From a virus, in IMG/VR virus record IMGVR_UViG_3300047368_000327, positions 39,643 to 103,642 of that record: DNA of 64,000 bases; one strand, given 5' to 3'. A program made the translations under genes and the position numbers. The notes beneath the pieces are model-generated. The model searched no databases. It was not told the DNA's origin and was given only the letters and a program-made list of their open reading frames with translations. This document shows, piece by piece, positions 1 through 8,105 of the stretch (position 1 is its first letter; each line of letters opens with the position of its first letter).

Positions 1-199
1 ATATATAATAGTCTCTATCCTTTAAGAGTTCAGACCTATTGGATACTATGCCTGATGTATGGGTCGGGGAATAATTATTCACCATGGTGATGTAAATACC
101 ACTATGTCTGTGAACTAACTCCTCGAGACTTTGCTCTGGGTCAACCCCAACTTGAAGGTTGCTTACTAATTGAACATCTGATAATAGGTTTGCTTGCAT
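1..199 (-). CDS. Hypothetical protein, N-terminal part (runs off the left edge)
   Basis: On the complementary strand an ATG at 199-197 opens a frame of 66 codons with no stop before the window edge. The protein begins MQANLLSDVQLVSNLQ and continues with a mixed, soluble-looking composition. I do not recognise the family. It is the only leftward gene with any support in the window and is divergent from everything else, so the 200-400 interval is probably a divergent control region. A possible leftward -10 box (TATAGT, complement of 218-223) lies 18 nt from the start codon. The C-terminus is not visible. Confidence 0.55.
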   Translation of the reverse strand, partial: MQANLLSDVQLVSNLQVGVDPEQSLEELVHRHSGIYITMVNNYSPTHTSGIVSNRSELLKDRDYYI

Positions 200-204
200 A
201 GTTT

Positions 205-232
205 TTGAAAAAAAATCACTATAACATATAAT
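205..232 (+). promoter_or_regulatory. Sigma70-like promoter (TTGAAA-16-TATAAT)
   Basis: TTGAAA at 205-210 and a perfect TATAAT at 227-232 are separated by 16 bp. The ATG of the small ORF at 241 lies 8 nt after the -10 box, so the transcript would start at or beside the start codon. Confidence 0.55.
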
Positions 233-240
233 CATAGTGA
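216..240. promoter_or_regulatory. Inverted repeat around the -10 box (operator candidate)
   Basis: TCACTAT (216-222) and ATAGTGA (234-240) form perfect 7-bp arms separated by 11 bp that contain the TATAAT box. A repressor bound here would cover the rightward promoter and also the possible leftward -10 of the divergent gene. It is an operator candidate only; no binding protein is identified. Confidence 0.45.
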
Positions 241-399
241 ATGTCAAGTAAAATCGAACAAAAAAAACATAAGGTCTTCGTAAGATATGAGGTCTCCGTA
301 AGACAAGGTCTACGTAAGGAATTAGGTCTACGTAAGAATAATAAGGTTAACATGAGAGAAGCTTCAAAACCAAAGGTTTTTAAGCATTATAACATATAA
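241..399 (+). CDS. Possible small basic protein, 52 aa
   Basis: An ATG at 241 opens 52 codons ending in TAA at 397-399. The product is strongly basic (many Lys and Arg) and begins MSSKIEQKKHKVFVR. In favour: a good promoter directly upstream, and an initial codon run like that of the next gene (ATG TCA AGT). Against: most of its middle is made of a 13-bp DNA repeat read in two different frames, so the DNA element rather than the peptide may be what is kept. No family recognised. Confidence 0.4.
   Translation: MSSKIEQKKHKVFVRYEVSVRQGLRKELGLRKNNKVNMREASKPKVFKHYNI
272..336 (+). repeat. Four direct copies of a 13-bp repeat, AGGTCTNCGTAAG
   Basis: Copies begin at 272, 290, 306 and 324, spaced 18, 16 and 18 bp. 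They match at 12 of 13 positions, with the variable base being T, C, A, A. A decayed fifth copy may start at 344. The spacing and the location between divergent genes resemble an iterated protein-binding site. The copies fall in two reading frames of the small ORF at 241, so they are not simply a protein repeat. Confidence 0.75.
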
Positions 400-400
400 T
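389..400 (+). promoter_or_regulatory. -10 type promoter element upstream of the first glycosyltransferase
   Basis: ATAACATATAAT at 389-400 repeats the 12 bp at 221-232 exactly. TATAAT (395-400) is 6 nt from the ATG at 407. No clear -35 is visible. The first copy also precedes an ATGTCAAGT start, so promoter and first codons look duplicated together. Confidence 0.45.
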
Positions 401-406
401 GAAAAA

Positions 407-1201
407 ATGTCAAGTGAAAAAATTAAGTTAAGTATTTTTTGCTCGATATTCAAAGGGGCAAAATTTATCCATCATTACCTAGAGGATATAACTAGGCAGA
501 CAATATTCAATCAATGCGAATTAATTTTGATTGATGCGAATTCACCTGACGGTGAGGGTTTAGTAATAAGCAAATATTTAGAAAAGTACGAAAACATAAA
601 GTACATTAGATTGGACAAGGATCCTGGCTTATATGCATGCTGGAATATAGCGATAAAGGAATCCTCAGGACAGCTATTGAATAACGCTAACCTTGATGAT
701 TCAAAAAGAATTGACGCCCTTGAGATTCAATCTAATTATCTTAATGATAACCCCGACGTGGATTTAGTTTATGCAGACAGCCTAATATCTAATTTGATAA
801 ATTGCGATTATGATAAAGCATTAGTTAGCAGTAGGTATAGATATAATTTCCCCGACTTCTCCATAGCTAACTTAATAGATTGTAACCCACCACACCAATC
901 CCCCGTCTACAGAAAGAAGCTTCATGACAAGTTTGGTTACTTTGATGACAACTATAGATCTGCTGCGGATAGCGAATTTTGGCTAAGGTGCGCTTCGGGC
1001 GGATCCAATATGAGGAAGATAGAAGACGTACTAGGAGTTTATTATAATAACCCAATGGGTGTATCAACTAACCCCGGTAACGATGATTGGAAAATCAGGG
1101 AAGAAGTAGAAATCAGGGATAAGTATAAAGAATACGGAACTTTACACAGGGGTAACACTAGAAGGATAATTCACAATATGTCAAACCTCTTATCTTCGTG
1201 A
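407..1201 (+). CDS. Glycosyltransferase, family 2 (GT-A)
   Basis: This 264-residue protein has the opening of a GT2 enzyme: LSIFCSIFKGAKFIHHYLED, then an ELILIDANSPDG strand and loop typical of nucleotide-sugar binding. NANLDD in the middle sits where GT2 enzymes carry their metal-binding DxD. It would transfer a sugar from a nucleotide donor; the donor cannot be read from the sequence. It is the first gene of an overlapping glycan operon (its stop overlaps the next gene by 4 bp) and follows a TATAAT box at leaderless distance. No membrane segment is evident, so it probably acts in the cytoplasm. Confidence 0.85.
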   Translation: MSSEKIKLSIFCSIFKGAKFIHHYLEDITRQTIFNQCELILIDANSPDGEGLVISKYLEKYENIKYIRLDKDPGLYACWNIAIKESSGQLLNNANLDDSKRIDALEIQSNYLNDNPDVDLVYADSLISNLINCDYDKALVSSRYRYNFPDFSIANLIDCNPPHQSPVYRKKLHDKFGYFDDNYRSAADSEFWLRCASGGSNMRKIEDVLGVYYNNPMGVSTNPGNDDWKIREEVEIRDKYKEYGTLHRGNTRRIIHNMSNLLSS

Positions 1202-1908
1202 GCCGATTAGGCATTGTGCAACCAGGAAGGCTCGGTGATATAATTATATGTTTACCGATTGCCAAATATTACAATAATTTAGGTTTTGAGGTTTTCTGGC
1301 CAGTTCTAGATGAATACCTACCATTATTCAATAATATAGATTACGTTACAGCTTTACCAATGAAAACAGATATAACAAGCTGCGTCCACCACGCCTATTC
1401 AATAACTAAAGGTTTTGAAAAAATAATCGACTTAAGTTTTGGCTTTCATTATAGCAAGATTCATCACAAATACCACGGAAACGATTCGTTTGCAACCAAC
1501 TTTGTTGAAGCAAAATATAAATTAGCTAACGTACCAATTACTGAAAGATGGAATCTCCAATATCATAGAAACAAGGAAAGGGAAAACAAACTTTTTAATA
1601 AACTGCATCAAGGCTTCAAGTATACCTTGGTTCACGGAGAATCCTCACAAGGCAAGCACGTAAATTTTTCAGGCGATAGTATAATAAAAGTTAGACCTAT
1701 TACTGGATTTAACATATTCGACTGGAGGAAGCTTGCCTTAAATGCAACCAAGATCTACTGCGTAGACAGCTCCTTCTGTAATTTCATTGAGTCTGATAAA
1801 TCTTTTAAAGATAAAGAAAAAATTTACATACCAGCCAAACTAATGGAAAGTAAATGGGGGTGGACAACTCTTGAAAACAATTGGATTATAGATGAGCCAA
1901 ACAAATAA
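1198..1908 (+). CDS. Glycosyltransferase family 9-like (heptosyltransferase fold)
   Basis: The 236-residue product starts GIVQPGRLGDIIICLPIA, the N-terminal Rossmann-like signature of GT9 (ADP-heptose:LPS heptosyltransferase) proteins. It is short for GT9 (usually about 320-350 aa), and the C-terminal donor-binding domain looks reduced: only GESSQGKHVNF and a YCVDSSFCNFIES segment recall it. The start is GTG at 1198, overlapping the stop of the preceding gene (GTGA). The natural donor is uncertain; GT9-like genes in phage clusters need not use heptose. Confidence 0.65.
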   Translation: MSRLGIVQPGRLGDIIICLPIAKYYNNLGFEVFWPVLDEYLPLFNNIDYVTALPMKTDITSCVHHAYSITKGFEKIIDLSFGFHYSKIHHKYHGNDSFATNFVEAKYKLANVPITERWNLQYHRNKERENKLFNKLHQGFKYTLVHGESSQGKHVNFSGDSIIKVRPITGFNIFDWRKLALNATKIYCVDSSFCNFIESDKSFKDKEKIYIPAKLMESKWGWTTLENNWIIDEPNK

Positions 1909-2728
1909 AGGTTTAAAAATTTTACCAATTGAAAACGCTACCCAAGGCTGGTTAACTAAAGAAAGCTGCACTATAGTTGAATGCCCGCATGATGCAGATT
2001 TCATAATTTTCGAAAAAACCGGAGACCCCGAGCTCGAAATCAGGAGGTTAAAACAAAAATTCAACAAACACTTACATAAACTAGTTTTCATATTAAGTGG
2101 TGATATAGATTTCTCTGACAATACATCCATTTGGTTCTGCTCTAGCTTAAAACCGAATCATAAAAACAAATTTCAAATATATACATTAAATCCTAGGGTT
2201 TATAGACTAGACCCCGAATTAAAACCTAAAAAAATAAAAGGATTCTTTTCGGGCACGATCTGGAATACCCCAGAGAGACAATGCTTAAAGAATCTACCAA
2301 ATAACTGGGTTATCGAAGATCGAGACTGGTGGGGCGCAGACGAAAATTCTCAATTAAAACTATCCAAGCATACATATGACATGATGAGAAGTTCTTACTA
2401 CACGTTATGTCCTAAAGGTAAAGGCTCATCGTCCATGAGAGTATCCGAAGCATTAGCTTGCGGCTCGATACCTATATTAATTAACGACAACTCTAATCCA
2501 TTTTGTGAAAATTATGGAGGCATACCTATCAGGATAACTAAAGATGAAATATCTAATGTGAATAATATCATTGACGGCCTAGGAAACCCAAGCGAAAAAG
2601 AGCTGTTAAACTCGTTAATGTTTTATAAATCCAATATCTGTAAGAATAATATTACTACATGGACAATATGCAGTGGTTTTTCTCATAAAATAATATCAAC
2701 CCTTAAATTAATTAAAAGAACAATATGA
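1892..2728 (+). CDS. Exostosin-like glycosyltransferase (GT47-type)
   Basis: The C-terminal half carries the exostosin signature: YTLCPKGKGSSSMRVSEAL followed by ACGSIPILINDN, the nucleotide-sugar binding region of GT47 proteins (GT-B fold). The N-terminal 100 residues are not recognisable. Family members add glucuronate, galactose or related sugars; the specificity here is not readable. It overlaps the upstream gene by 17 bp and the downstream one by 4 bp, so it is part of a translationally coupled operon. Confidence 0.75.
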   Translation: MSQTNKGLKILPIENATQGWLTKESCTIVECPHDADFIIFEKTGDPELEIRRLKQKFNKHLHKLVFILSGDIDFSDNTSIWFCSSLKPNHKNKFQIYTLNPRVYRLDPELKPKKIKGFFSGTIWNTPERQCLKNLPNNWVIEDRDWWGADENSQLKLSKHTYDMMRSSYYTLCPKGKGSSSMRVSEALACGSIPILINDNSNPFCENYGGIPIRITKDEISNVNNIIDGLGNPSEKELLNSLMFYKSNICKNNITTWTICSGFSHKIISTLKLIKRTI

Positions 2729-3300
2729 ACATAGTTCAAATCGGCGTAAACAAATCATTGGATGCTTGCCATAAATTCATACAATCAAACAAGGATTACA
2801 TAGAAAATATATACCTAGTAGAGCCACTGCCTAGCTGCATACCAGATATTAAGTCTGCATTCAAAAATTTTGATAATGTAAAAATATTCAACTTAGCCAT
2901 ATGCGACAATAACAGCGAAACTTCTTTAAAATTTTATTTCCCTGCAAATGACCCCAAAAGTGGCCACGCATCCTTTAAATACGACCACCTCTTAGCTCAC
3001 GGGCACAGACAAATAGATTCAATAGATATCGAATGCATAACTCTTGACGATTTTTTTAAAAACAATTCAATTGTTGATTGCGAAAGATTATATATTGATA
3101 CCGAAGGCCTTGATTGTTCAATATTATTGAATTTTAATTACCCTAAATATAATATCAAATATATTGAATTCGAAAAGATACACTCAGATGGTGCTTTCAC
3201 TCAGGGCCTTAATTACAAAAAATGCATCGATAAATTTAAAATGAACAATTATGAAATTAAACCGGTTGGCAAATGGAACTGCGCAGCAATTAATAAATGA
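2725..3300 (+). CDS. FkbM-family methyltransferase
   Basis: This 191-residue protein follows the FkbM pattern: an N-terminal VQIGVN glycine region for SAM binding, an acidic VEPLPSC after the second strand, FNLAICDN, and the diagnostic LYIDTEGLDCSILLNF segment. FkbM proteins make O-methyl groups, often on sugars. Its placement between glycosyltransferase and pyruvyltransferase genes supports sugar O-methylation. It is coupled to both neighbours by 4-bp overlaps. Confidence 0.8.
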   Translation: MNIVQIGVNKSLDACHKFIQSNKDYIENIYLVEPLPSCIPDIKSAFKNFDNVKIFNLAICDNNSETSLKFYFPANDPKSGHASFKYDHLLAHGHRQIDSIDIECITLDDFFKNNSIVDCERLYIDTEGLDCSILLNFNYPKYNIKYIEFEKIHSDGAFTQGLNYKKCIDKFKMNNYEIKPVGKWNCAAINK

Positions 3301-4274
3301 AATGGCTATTAATATCAACTATAGGTAAAAACCCAGGAGATGAATTCATAAGGGTTGGCGTCAAGAACTTAATAAAAGAAGTAGACGAAAACTGCAGCAT
3401 AAAAGTACTAGATAAAGAAGCGCAAAGCATGCCTCACCCAGTTGAATTCGACAAATGCATCTGGGCGGGAATGCCTGTATTTTGGAGTTTATTTCAAAAC
3501 AACAATTGGAACATTAATTGGTGGAGGTATATGGTTGGCGGCTGGCCCTCTAAAGTTAAAAACAATTTTTGCGTACTGGGAGCCGGAAGCTTTCAGGACT
3601 GGTCAGATATAGACAGGGGCCTAGATCGAGCAAGCATGTCTCGCAGCGCCCAAGATCTTTCCAATAACTCATTCTTGGTTACAGCTAGAGATCCAATCGT
3701 AAATAACATATGTAACTCTAATTTCCCAACCCTCACCTGCCCAGCTATATTCTCTACGGCTAACAAAGAAAAGACTAAGTCAATCAAAGCCTGCAACCTA
3801 ATGCCAAATGGGGCCCATTACGATGTATTCAATCCCAGCGAAGGTAATGTTTGGCGCTCCATCCAAGAAGATTTGTCCTTAATATTAATAGATAATGGTT
3901 TTAAATTTTTCGCCCACTCAGATGCGGAACTTAACCACGCGATTGCATTAGGTTGGCAAACCAAGGATATCATATCTTACAATGGAGACCCAGATCAAAT
4001 GCTTGAACATTACAGGAATGTAGATATGTTCTTCGGCAATAGAGTTCATGGTTGCATAGTCTCTAGAGCCAATGGAGCCGATGTTATTTCCTGTGGCTAC
4101 GACTCTAGACAGGAGGCTGTTAAGATTTCCGGAGCAAAAGCCTTCCTACCTTCAAACATTGATCTGAATTTAATTTCAAAATGGGCCAGCTCGGAACCTA
4201 AAATAAATAAATTCGACATAAAGACACTGTCAAATAAATACATTGAAATATTAGAAAATTTTAAAAACAAATAA
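3297..4274 (+). CDS. Polysaccharide pyruvyl transferase-like protein
   Basis: The 325-residue sequence begins LLISTIGKNPGDEFIRVG (the N-terminal GDE loop seen in this family) and has a GAGSFQDW loop and an RVHGCIVSRANGADVISCGYD segment, the conserved C-terminal motif with Arg-x-His. The family transfers pyruvate from phosphoenolpyruvate to sugar hydroxyls, making acidic ketals, though some members are GT-B glycosyltransferases. It is the last gene of the first operon; a 40-bp A+T-rich gap follows. Confidence 0.7.
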   Translation: MKWLLISTIGKNPGDEFIRVGVKNLIKEVDENCSIKVLDKEAQSMPHPVEFDKCIWAGMPVFWSLFQNNNWNINWWRYMVGGWPSKVKNNFCVLGAGSFQDWSDIDRGLDRASMSRSAQDLSNNSFLVTARDPIVNNICNSNFPTLTCPAIFSTANKEKTKSIKACNLMPNGAHYDVFNPSEGNVWRSIQEDLSLILIDNGFKFFAHSDAELNHAIALGWQTKDIISYNGDPDQMLEHYRNVDMFFGNRVHGCIVSRANGADVISCGYDSRQEAVKISGAKAFLPSNIDLNLISKWASSEPKINKFDIKTLSNKYIEILENFKNK

Positions 4275-4302
4275 AAACGTTTAAAAAATAACCTTAACTC
4301 AT

Positions 4303-4308
4303 TATCAT
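4303..4308 (+). promoter_or_regulatory. Possible -10 box (TATCAT) before gmd
   Basis: TATCAT lies 6 nt before the ATG at 4315, the same geometry as other promoters here, with a weak TTTAAA at 4280-4285 (17-bp spacer). It lacks the GTG that marks the commoner box, so confidence is low. Confidence 0.25.
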
Positions 4309-4314
4309 CTAATA

Positions 4315-5367
4315 ATGAAAAAAATAATCATAACAGGAGTAACAGGTCAAGACGGAAGCCATATGGCCGACTATTTAATAGATTTATTGACCGAAGAATT
4401 ATGTGAATCTGGATTCAAGATATACGGCGCGGTAAGACGTCTTAGTGTAAAGAATCACGAGAACATTATTCACCTTGAAGACCATCCTAATTTTAAATTA
4501 ATCAACATGGATCTCAATGATGCCCACAGTATGCGGGATGTGATCATTGACATACAGCCTGACTATTTCATAAACTTCGCAGCTCAATCCTTTGTCGCTG
4601 GAAGTTGGGATTACCCCATTCAGACTTGGGATACTGACGCTGATGCCGTACTTCATATACTTGAGTCGATCCGTAGATTTTCCCCCAAATGCAGGTTTTA
4701 TAACGCTGGATCTTCTGAAGAATTTGGTGATGTTGTTTGTGTGCCTCAAGATGAAAATCACCCACTTAGACCACAGTCTCCATATGGTGCCGCAAAATGT
4801 GCAGCCCGACATATCGTCAGAGTATACAGGGAGTCTTACAATTTGTATGCAGTTCAAGGTTGGTTATTCAATCACGAGGGAACTCGCAGGGGCTTAGATT
4901 TTGTTACTAGAAAAATAACTAATAGTGTTGCTAAAATTAAACTTGCATTAGAAAACGGAAAAGAGATACCAATATTAAAACTTGGCAACCTCGAAGCAAA
5001 GCGGGACTGGAGCGACGCAGAAGACTTCATGTCTGGTGTATGGATTATGTTGAATCAAGATAAGCCAAAGAACTACGTTTTAGGTAGTGGAGAAATGCAT
5101 AGCGTGAGAGAGTTCCTAGAGACAACCCTGAAATTTGCCGGTATTGAATTCTACTCAGAAGGAAAAAATGATAACGAAAAGTTTTATACGAAAAAAGGTA
5201 AATTATTCTTCGAGGTTAGTCCTAAATTTTATAGACCGGCCGAAGTCCATAAGCTTTGTGGCGACTGCAGTTTAGCGGAAAAAGAAATGGGCTGGGTTCG
5301 TAAAACAGATTTTCCTGGTTTAGTTAAAAAGATGTACGAAAACGATTACCGACTATTGTCTAAGTGA
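4315..5367 (+). CDS. gmd: GDP-mannose 4,6-dehydratase
   Basis: This 350-residue short-chain dehydrogenase/reductase opens with TGVTGQDGSHMADYL, the NAD(P)-binding signature of GMD. It has SSEEFGDV, the YGAAK active-site Tyr-x3-Lys, and LFNHEGTRRGLDFVTRKI, where GMDs bind GDP-mannose. It converts GDP-mannose to GDP-4-keto-6-deoxymannose in the cytosol. Its length matches the family. The next gene, coupled by a 4-bp overlap, is the enzyme that finishes GDP-L-fucose, so the pair is a complete de novo pathway from GDP-mannose. Confidence 0.92.
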   Translation: MKKIIITGVTGQDGSHMADYLIDLLTEELCESGFKIYGAVRRLSVKNHENIIHLEDHPNFKLINMDLNDAHSMRDVIIDIQPDYFINFAAQSFVAGSWDYPIQTWDTDADAVLHILESIRRFSPKCRFYNAGSSEEFGDVVCVPQDENHPLRPQSPYGAAKCAARHIVRVYRESYNLYAVQGWLFNHEGTRRGLDFVTRKITNSVAKIKLALENGKEIPILKLGNLEAKRDWSDAEDFMSGVWIMLNQDKPKNYVLGSGEMHSVREFLETTLKFAGIEFYSEGKNDNEKFYTKKGKLFFEVSPKFYRPAEVHKLCGDCSLAEKEMGWVRKTDFPGLVKKMYENDYRLLSK

Positions 5368-6320
5368 AACATAGTAAAGTTTTTATTGCTGGGCACCGAG
5401 GGATGGTTGGCTCAGCAATCCTGAACAAATTAAAGTCAAAAGGCTACACAGACATAGTCACAAAAACCAGAAGTGAGCTGAATTTACTTAGCCAAGAATC
5501 TGTAAACGAGTTCTTCAAAAGCAATGGTATAGATTACGTAGTACTTTGCGCCGCAAAAGTAGGAGGTATACTAGCAAACAATACATACAGGGGAGACTTT
5601 ATATACGAAAACCTACAGATAGCTTCAAATATCATAAAGTCCTCCCATGATTTCAATGTAAAAAAACTAATCAATCTTGGCTCATCATGCATCTACCCAA
5701 GAGACGCCAAGATACCAATTAAGGAGGAATATCTGCTTACTGGCCCGCTTGAATACACAAACGAGCCTTATGCTATATCTAAAATTGCAGCCCTCAAAAT
5801 GTGCGAAAGTTTTTACAAACAGTATGGTGATAATTTTTATTCAATCATGCCCTGCAACTTATATGGCCCAAGAGACAACTTCGATCTAGAAAGCTCACAT
5901 GTATTGCCAGCGTTAATAAACAAAATTCATTGCGCCAAATTAAAAGGCAACCTCAGTATAGATGTCTGGGGCAGCGGCAAACCCCTTAGGGAGTTCTTAT
6001 ATGTTGACGATCTAGCTAAGGCCGCACTACTATGCCTAGAGGGTGTCGAGGCATCCAGCATATATGAATCCGGTATATCTCACTTAAATTGCGGATCAAA
6101 TGACGAAGTTTCAATTATAGAATTAACCAACATTATTAAAAGTATTATAGAGTACCACGGGGACATAATCTTCGACTCCTCCAAGCCAGACGGAACATTC
6201 AGAAAGAAAATGGATAATAGTAGGATCCAAAAACTAGGGTTCAAACAAGAAAACAATCTAAAACAAGGTATAGAAAAAACATACAATTGGTACATGAAAA
6301 ACTTAAGAATTGATTGCTAA
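5364..6320 (+). CDS. fcl: GDP-L-fucose synthase
   Basis: The 318-residue protein begins KVFIAGHRGMVGSAILNKL and contains AAKVGGILANN and NLGSSCIYPRDAKIPI, all characteristic of GDP-4-keto-6-deoxymannose 3,5-epimerase/4-reductase (Fcl/WcaG). The catalytic YAISK (Tyr-x3-Lys) is present. It uses NADPH to make GDP-L-fucose. It starts with GTG at 5364 inside the gmd stop (GTGA). Three fucosyltransferase-like genes later in the window are possible users of the product. Confidence 0.92.
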   Translation: MKHSKVFIAGHRGMVGSAILNKLKSKGYTDIVTKTRSELNLLSQESVNEFFKSNGIDYVVLCAAKVGGILANNTYRGDFIYENLQIASNIIKSSHDFNVKKLINLGSSCIYPRDAKIPIKEEYLLTGPLEYTNEPYAISKIAALKMCESFYKQYGDNFYSIMPCNLYGPRDNFDLESSHVLPALINKIHCAKLKGNLSIDVWGSGKPLREFLYVDDLAKAALLCLEGVEASSIYESGISHLNCGSNDEVSIIELTNIIKSIIEYHGDIIFDSSKPDGTFRKKMDNSRIQKLGFKQENNLKQGIEKTYNWYMKNLRIDC

Positions 6321-6324
6321 ACAG

Positions 6325-6333
6325 GTGTATACA
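6325..6333 (+). promoter_or_regulatory. GTG-TAWWWW-type phage promoter (GTGTATACA)
   Basis: GTG at 6325-6327 is joined to TATACA at 6328-6333, and the ATG at 6339 follows after 5 nt. There is no Shine-Dalgarno sequence between box and start. It is one of eleven similar boxes. Confidence 0.5.
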
Positions 6334-6338
6334 TAAGT

Positions 6339-7250
6339 ATGTCAAATAAAAAATGTTTAGTTACTGGAGGGGCTGGTTTTATAGGAAGCCACCTAGTTGA
6401 AAGATTACTTAAAGCCGGACATAAAGTCGTTGTGGTAGACGACGAGTCCTCAACAGCGAATTCAAATTTTACATGGAGGAGCGATTGCGAAAACCATAAA
6501 GTTGATATTTGTGATTTTGACAAACTAGAACCACTATTCAAGGGGGTTGACTTAGTTTTTCATCTGGCTGCTAGATCAAGAATACAAATTTGTGTACAGG
6601 ACCCATCTGACGCAGTAAAAAATAACTCTCTTGGAACTGTTAATGTACTTCAAGCTGCCAGACTCAACAATTGCAAACGAGTCATGTTTGCTGGAACCTC
6701 TTCTTGCTACGGCTTATCAAATCCAATACCACTAAAAGAGGACATGCCAAATGACTGCCTAAATCCCTATTCTGTAAGCAAAGCTAATTGCGAAGAGCTC
6801 TGCAAGATGTACACTAAGTTATTTGGATTAGAAACTGTATTGTTTAGATTTTTTAATGTTTATGGTGACCGCCAACCCTTGGCTGGTGACTACGCCCCCG
6901 TGGTTGGATTATTTTTTAGGCAAAAATCATCAGGAGAGCCAATGACTGTAGTCGGTGACGGCTTACAAACAAGGGATTACACACATGTAAAAGATATAGT
7001 TGAAGCGATGTTTCTGGCCGGAGAATCAAATAACAAACAGATAGTTGGCGAGCTTTTTAATTTAGGCACAGGAAGAAATCACTCAGTACTAGATTTAGTT
7101 AAACTTACTGATGGTGAACATATACACATAGACGCCAGGCCAGGCGAATCTCGCGAAACATTAGCCGACAACACTAAAGCTAAAAACATGCTAAACTGGA
7201 ACCCCTCTAGAAAGCTAGAGGAATGGATTGATAAAAATCGCCCAAAATGA
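6339..7250 (+). CDS. NAD-dependent sugar epimerase (UDP-hexose 4-epimerase type)
   Basis: The protein starts CLVTGGAGFIGSHLVERLL (Rossmann GxxGxxG), has HLAARSRIQICVQDP, GTSSCYG, the active-site YSVSK, and RFFNVYGDRQ with a later VVGDGLQTRDYTHVKD. This is the standard extended SDR arrangement of UDP-glucose or UDP-N-acetylglucosamine 4-epimerases. At 303 residues it is close to family length. The exact hexose is not readable. It overlaps the following UDP-glucose dehydrogenase by 4 bp, so both probably act on UDP-sugars. Confidence 0.85.
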   Translation: MSNKKCLVTGGAGFIGSHLVERLLKAGHKVVVVDDESSTANSNFTWRSDCENHKVDICDFDKLEPLFKGVDLVFHLAARSRIQICVQDPSDAVKNNSLGTVNVLQAARLNNCKRVMFAGTSSCYGLSNPIPLKEDMPNDCLNPYSVSKANCEELCKMYTKLFGLETVLFRFFNVYGDRQPLAGDYAPVVGLFFRQKSSGEPMTVVGDGLQTRDYTHVKDIVEAMFLAGESNNKQIVGELFNLGTGRNHSVLDLVKLTDGEHIHIDARPGESRETLADNTKAKNMLNWNPSRKLEEWIDKNRPK

Positions 7251-8086
7251 AGATAGGAGTAATAGGCAACGGGTTTGTGGGTTCGGCCGTCGCAAACGGC
7301 TTCAGTAAATACAATGTAAAAGTTTTTGATAAAAACCCAGATTTATCAACTCACACATTAAAAGATGTAGTCTCACAGGATTTCGTTTTTATCTGTGTGC
7401 CAACTCCGATGAAAAATACAATGGGCGATGATTGTAATTTATCAATAATAGAGTCATGCTTCAGGGATATAGAGGAAATTGGCTCAAACGCTATCTTAAT
7501 AGTTAAATCTACTGTCCCCATTGGCACAACATCAAGACTGCAATCGGAATACGGTAGTTTAAATATTGTTCATTCCCCCGAGTTCTTGACTGCCAAATTC
7601 GCAAAAGAAGACTTCTTGAACGCAGATAGACATATCATAGGTTATACAGATAAAGAATCCAGCGGTATAGAAGCTTTAAATTTATTTCAAAAAGCTTTCC
7701 CTAATATTCCGTGCTTGATAATGAAAAGTATAGAGTCAGAGTCCGTAAAATATATAGCTAATTGTTTTTTTGCAACTAAGGTTAGTTTTTTTAATGAAAT
7801 ACATCTGCTCACAGAAAAGCTTGGCCTCAACTGGAACTCAATTATTAAAGGTGTAACAGGGGACAGGAGAATAGGTTGTTCACACTATCAAGTACCAGGC
7901 CACGATGGAGACAAAGGTTTTGGGGGTACATGCTTCCCTAAGGATATAAATGCATTAATCGCCACTTTTGAAAAAAACGGGATCGACCCAAAAGTATTAA
8001 AGTCGGCTTGGTCTAGAAATCTAGACGTAAGAAGCGACTTAGACTGGGCGAGGTCCAGTTCAGCAGTAGACAACAACGATTGTTAA
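7247..8086 (+). CDS. Short UDP-glucose/GDP-mannose 6-dehydrogenase family protein
   Basis: The N-terminal IGVIGNGFVGSAVANGF binds NAD; ICVPTPM, VKSTVPIGTT and SPEFL follow in the usual order; and the catalytic GFGGTCFPKD, with Cys at about residue 229, is intact. The enzyme would oxidise UDP-glucose to UDP-glucuronate (or a related 6-dehydrogenation). At 279 residues it ends about 50 residues after the catalytic Cys, so the C-terminal UDP-binding domain of the usual 390-440-residue enzymes is missing. The last stretch is polar and non-conserved. Confidence 0.85.
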   Translation: MKIGVIGNGFVGSAVANGFSKYNVKVFDKNPDLSTHTLKDVVSQDFVFICVPTPMKNTMGDDCNLSIIESCFRDIEEIGSNAILIVKSTVPIGTTSRLQSEYGSLNIVHSPEFLTAKFAKEDFLNADRHIIGYTDKESSGIEALNLFQKAFPNIPCLIMKSIESESVKYIANCFFATKVSFFNEIHLLTEKLGLNWNSIIKGVTGDRRIGCSHYQVPGHDGDKGFGGTCFPKDINALIATFEKNGIDPKVLKSAWSRNLDVRSDLDWARSSSAVDNNDC

Positions 8087-8105
8087 TAAGTCTATATCTT
8101 TTTGC

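Noticed and set aside
4498-4897. Overlapping short frames on both strands within gmd
   Set aside because: All lie inside the well-supported GDP-mannose dehydratase gene and have no start context or recognisable sequence.
8072-8084. AACAA-CGA-TTGTT inverted repeat as a terminator after the UDP-glucose dehydrogenase gene
   Set aside because: The stem is 5 bp of A+T with a 3-nt loop, overlaps the last codons, and the nearest T run is about 13 nt further on.
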